Assembly (NCBI GenBank): GCA_019400425.1
Contig: JAFREE010000007.1
Coordinates: 310,001 to 374,000, forward strand
Source: Hymenochaete sp. R1
Lineage: Eukaryota; Basidiomycota; Agaricomycetes; Hymenochaetales; Hymenochaetaceae
Direction: 5' to 3'
Length of the DNA stretch: 64,000 nucleotides
The notes beneath the pieces were generated by a model. It was not told the DNA's origin, did not search any database, and worked only from the letters and a program-made list of their open reading frames with translations. Both the position numbers and the translations under genes were made by a program. Shown here one piece after another: positions 60,601 through 64,000 of this stretch. Numbering within the stretch: position 1 is the stretch's first letter; each line of letters starts with the position of its first letter.

Positions 60601-61466
60601 TGAAGTCGCGTCTCATTCCGCCATCTCCACGGGAATCATCACGTCTCAGCTCCCGGTCTTCTCCATCGGATAGCTCTGCCAGAGAACCCTTGAGTTCCGT
60701 GATGAGGAAGTTCGCCGGCATCGTTCGCGTCGCTAAAATACATAACTCGTTTTTGCCAGTGATTCGCGAATAACGTGATGTCTGAGCGATTTCAATAGAG
60801 CCTGGCGACAGATAAATGATCATTTAGCATAATAAAATATGAGAGCGTACCTAAAGGTGCGTAGAGTTCCAAATACCGTGTCGCGTGTCTGATGTTTGGA
60901 AAGGAATGGTTGAGCCAAGCTAGCCCGATAGTAATGAGTAAAATAATGAGAACGTACGTGGCAAATGCATTGATTTGATTTTGACTGAAGCAACGCATAA
61001 AGTATAGGACACCGTCCAATCTGTATAGGTGAAACAAGAGCGCCAGTCAGTCACCCAAGCCATGCCACGAGGGCGCATAAAACTCACACCAGGAGATCAT
61101 TCACGGCCTGTCTGATTGCTGCAGGCCCGAAAGGTCGCGCAGTAACGAGCTGGTAATGATAAAGCGCGTCTATGTCAGACGAGACGCGAAATTTCACGGA
61201 AAGGGGTTGGATCGACTCACGCGTTGGACGATGGCAAGCACAGCGTTCGTGTCAGTCTTGGGCAGGATCCTTCGGGGGTCCATCCTATGCACAAGCAGCT
61301 GCTGACCCTCGCTCAGACTCCCCAGCTTCTCAATGAAGATGTGGCTGAGAAAGTCGTCGTCGCGAGCGAGGTCCATGGCAGAATGCATGACCTTCGTCGG
61401 CTTCCAATCGACGAGAAGACGAGATGGCTCGTCGGGGTCGGAGCCTTCCACGAGCAATCGCCTCAT
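57652..61466 (-). CDS. SET9: Set9/SUV4-20-type histone H4K20 methyltransferase
   Basis: Nuclear lysine methyltransferase of the Set9/KMT5 family, which adds methyl groups to H4K20 in DNA damage signalling and heterochromatin. The N-terminal part (SRLLVDWKPTKVMHSAMDLA, LVTARPFGPAAIRQAVND, TRYLELYAPLGSIEIAQTSR) is the family's helical leader. SET motifs: TGKNELCILATRTMPANF, LFLGPARFVN, then across an intron HDCDNNCELFRDGRYITF (NHDC), MGQELTAHYGDGY, FGKKNRHCLCETCE. Removing the intron restores YFGKKN exactly, supporting the model. A long disordered acidic and Ser-rich region follows, then CMTCWGSL and CLRCTRHYLIFGATWPQR, a second Cys cluster typical of fungal Set9. The C-terminal 580 residues (ending AFNET) are Ser/Pro/Arg-rich and unusually long. 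Confidence 0.9.
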
Positions 61467-62606
61467 CGTAAGCAGCTGAGTGGGCTATGAACGCGCCCTG
61501 GAAAGAGGCTGTGGAGGGTAGAGAGGGAAGGGAAGACTCAAGACGGGAAGAGGAGGAGAGCGGAGAGCGACGAAGGGAGAAGCGTCGCAGCTGAGGCGAC
61601 GATCGCACGTAATTTATTAGTATGGGGAAGTCACACGCGCGCTTCTGCAGTGGCTACCAGCTCTTGAAACCGTCCACTGATACTTCTACTAGTAGTAGGC
61701 TTTCGCAATGGTCACCATTGTTGTCGTTGTCGTTGTGGATGAGGAACAAGGACAAGGAGCTGCTCAATCCATCAAGCCTATGGGCCTGCGTCCGCATTTT
61801 TTCGTCGGCGGGTGCTGATGGTTTGACCAAACACCGCCCCGTTTGTATCGGCCTCATCAAAAGAGGCGTTGCTGTTTCACCGTCTTTCCGGCTGTTGCCT
61901 TGCAAGTATTTTCATAGGTTGTAAGAAGGTTTACAACATCCACCACTTTGTGCTGAGCATCGGTTTCTTGGAGCGGAGCATTACCACACCCGATGTTGAG
62001 CTACAGTTGAAGTCGATGGCCTTGTACGCATAATTACCATCCCGTCCGTCGGTCAGATGGTTCATTACCATTACCTGACCATCAAAGCCGGTCGAAACAA
62101 GATCAGACAGGTTGTCTGAGACAGGACAATCAAACAGATCTTCTTTATTTTCGGCTTCGATGTGTTTTACGTCGTTCGGTCTCCGATTGTTGCACATTAT
62201 CCTGGATCGAATTGAATCTTATCAGTACCGGATCGGCTTCTGCCTTCACGGTGGGGCGATGTAAACCTTGTCTTGTCCAGCCACGAGGGAAGGCAGCCGG
62301 GGAGGCTTTCTTTCTATGCCTGACGCGTGATCTACTTGTGGGAAACCCGCTGACGCGAAACTCTTGGAAGAAAGCAGCAAACTTTAAGGTGAGTGTTTCA
62401 CAGCATTGCTAATCGGACATCAATAAACATAAATGTCATTACACGTTACGATCATACTGAAACATGACAAAAGATACAGGATTGACCAGAGATACATGAA
62501 TGAAGCTGTCAAAGCTTCTATGGTTCTTACAAGCAAGATTAATAAAGTAGGAATAAATAGAGTAGAAGTCCGACGGCGAGGTTGCCGCGAAGGTATAATA
62601 GCCAAC
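61467..62606. other. intergenic, no gene seen
   Basis: Between the Set9 start and the GH71 stop, both on minus. Frames are short and unrecognised. Contains the Set9 promoter and GH71 3' UTR. Confidence 0.5.
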
Positions 62607-64000
62607 TCAGACAATCCTTGACGACACAGACCCTCCGGCAGAGGAAGCGCTACTCGTCACCGAAGAGACGCCCGAAGTCGTCGAACCGCTGAGACTGGAG
62701 CCGCTACTCGAAGGAACTCCTCCGCTGGCACTTGAGGCACATGACGCACTTGAGTAGGGAGCACCGCCGTTTGTCGAATTCGACCCAGAGACCGTACCCA
62801 TCACAGCAAACGCATTGAAGTTGTAGCCAGTTGTGGTATTCGCGAAGGTGAAATTGGGGCTGACACGTACAACCGTCTGGTTGTTCCGACTAAGGGTCGC
62901 AGAAATCTTGTCACCTCCTTTCAACGGGAATGAGAGCTGGGAGAAACCCTTCTTGACCTGAACTGTCTGTGAGCGCGAGGTCGTGTTGAGTGTGACTTGC
63001 CCATCTTCTTTAGCTAAGACGACAGCAAAGAAAGCGTCTTGCATCTTAAAATTCAAACGCGGTGGTGAGTTGTATTCCTCTAAGATAGTCGAAGAACAGG
63101 TTATAACTCACCATGTCGAAGTTGGTAGGCTTTCCGATGGAATCGTTACTCGCAGTAGCAGACTTTGTGTGCGGGCGAGCCCACAAGTATACCTTATCCT
63201 GACTGACAACCGGCTCGGCGCCCTTCTTGTACGCATCCACGAAGTACGCAGTCAGATCAAGGAATGCGGTATGATTGAAGCCGTCAACCCATGCTTGACT
63301 CTTCGGTTGCGAGCCCTTGATCGGACCGATGTAGGAACTCTCGCCGTAGTCGTTCCAGGTGATGATCTCAATCATGGGGATTGAGTCTCGATTTTGAATG
63401 AGGGATTGCCACCGGGTCGGGTAGAGGTTGTCGGACAAGTACACCCACTGGAAACCCCGTAAGCGACATATATTATTTTAAAAGCTCTGGGAAAGCTTAC
63501 GTTTTTGTTGAAGGTATCTTTGCCATAATGCGTAAAGAACCATGGAGAGACTAGGGGGACTCTTCAGAAAAATGCTTATGGTATGAACGAAAGGTCGTAC
63601 CTGAAGAAATGTAGATCTGGTTTCCGATCGCGTTCAAGTTTTTCAAGTACAACTGATCCGATGCTGTCGACCCAGTGAGGTTCGAGACAGCCAAACTGAC
63701 CTCAGTAGTCAAGACAGATGTGCCATTGCTGACAAGCTTGTCCGTGCTGGCCCCTTTTTGCTTGATAAGATTGTTTACGGTATCTGAGGTCTCCGCAATG
63801 GGCCATGCCGCATTCCACTATATTTACAGTAAGTATTGAAACACGTGCTATTGAAAGGGGAGCCTCACGTTAAACTGACCACTCGCAGCCTTGGAGTAGT
63901 TCTTGAAAGTAGCGGGATCAACGAAGAAACTCGGAACAAAGAGGACCTGATTTTGTCCTTTCAATTGGCCCACGAACTGCGTCGACCAGCCGTCGGCCAC
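62607..64000 (-). CDS. GH71 alpha-1,3-glucanase, 5' end outside window
   Basis: Glycoside hydrolase family 71 enzyme (mutanase) that cuts alpha-1,3-glucan in fungal cell walls; normally secreted. The visible part starts within VADGWSTQFVGQLKGQNQVL and continues with LFVPSFFVDPATFKNYS, WNAAWPIAETSDTV, WFFTHYGKDTFNKN, then IEIITWNDYGESSYIGPIKG, the GH71 signature, and GFNHTAFLDLTAYFVDAYK. A domain like QVTLNTTSRSQTVQVKKGFS follows. The C-terminus is a Ser/Gly-rich tail of about 55 residues with no hydrophobic end, so no GPI anchor is visible. Three or more introns. The signal peptide should lie beyond 64000. Confidence 0.9.

Overview
This window looks like nuclear DNA from a filamentous basidiomycete, most likely an agaricomycete. 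Genes are broken by many short introns (about 50-60 nt, GTRNGY...YAG type), which bacteria and yeasts lack. Several proteins also have a mushroom-type architecture (CBM5/12 plus DM9 protein, GH71 alpha-1,3-glucanase, expanded sugar porters). I identify 21 well-supported or plausible protein genes. I found no tRNA, rRNA, CRISPR array, transposase or reverse transcriptase.

Layout. 0-4.3 kb: gene-poor DNA with simple repeats. 4.4-12.7 kb: two paralogous MFS sugar porters in opposite orientation, flanking a Cdc1/Ted1-type metallophosphoesterase. 12.7-15.6 kb: no convincing gene, only a 24-codon ORF. 15.6-19.4 kb: a divergent pair, palmitoyl-protein thioesterase (-) and a Clr4/SUV39-type histone H3K9 methyltransferase (+). 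19.7-27.5 kb: mitochondrial pyruvate carrier subunit 2, an Apq12-like membrane protein, a small lineage-type Cys protein, an oxysterol-binding protein, and a CBM5/12-DM9 lectin-like protein. 29.8-36.3 kb: an HMG-box factor, a Ctr copper transporter and a tandem pair of GNAT-like proteins. 37-39.5 kb: a one-TM protein with degenerate SLFHFD repeats. 40.2-45.2 kb: a Rad5/HLTF-like SNF2 translocase with PARP zinc finger, HIRAN and RING. 46-52.3 kb: ARPC4, nucleolar FKBP (Fpr3/4), CCT6 and a short-chain dehydrogenase, in tight head-to-head pairs. 52.3-57.6 kb: no recognisable gene. 57.6-61.5 kb: a Set9/SUV4-20-type H4K20 methyltransferase. 62.6-64 kb: a GH71 alpha-1,3-glucanase running off the window.

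Most genes are housekeeping and not an obvious cluster. There is a loose chromatin and genome-maintenance theme (H3K9 methyltransferase, H4K20 methyltransferase, histone-type proline isomerase, Rad5-like translocase) and a nutrient/wall theme (sugar porters, copper transporter, GH71, CBM/DM9 protein). I saw no clear new multi-gene system. The most unusual items are the domain combinations in the CBM-DM9 and PARP-HIRAN-SNF2-RING proteins, the SLFHFD repeat protein, and several odd gene structures: a 9-nt and a 15-nt microexon, two GC-AG introns, and a start codon standing alone in its exon. Exon joins were made by eye from splice consensus and family alignment, so boundaries are approximate where stated.
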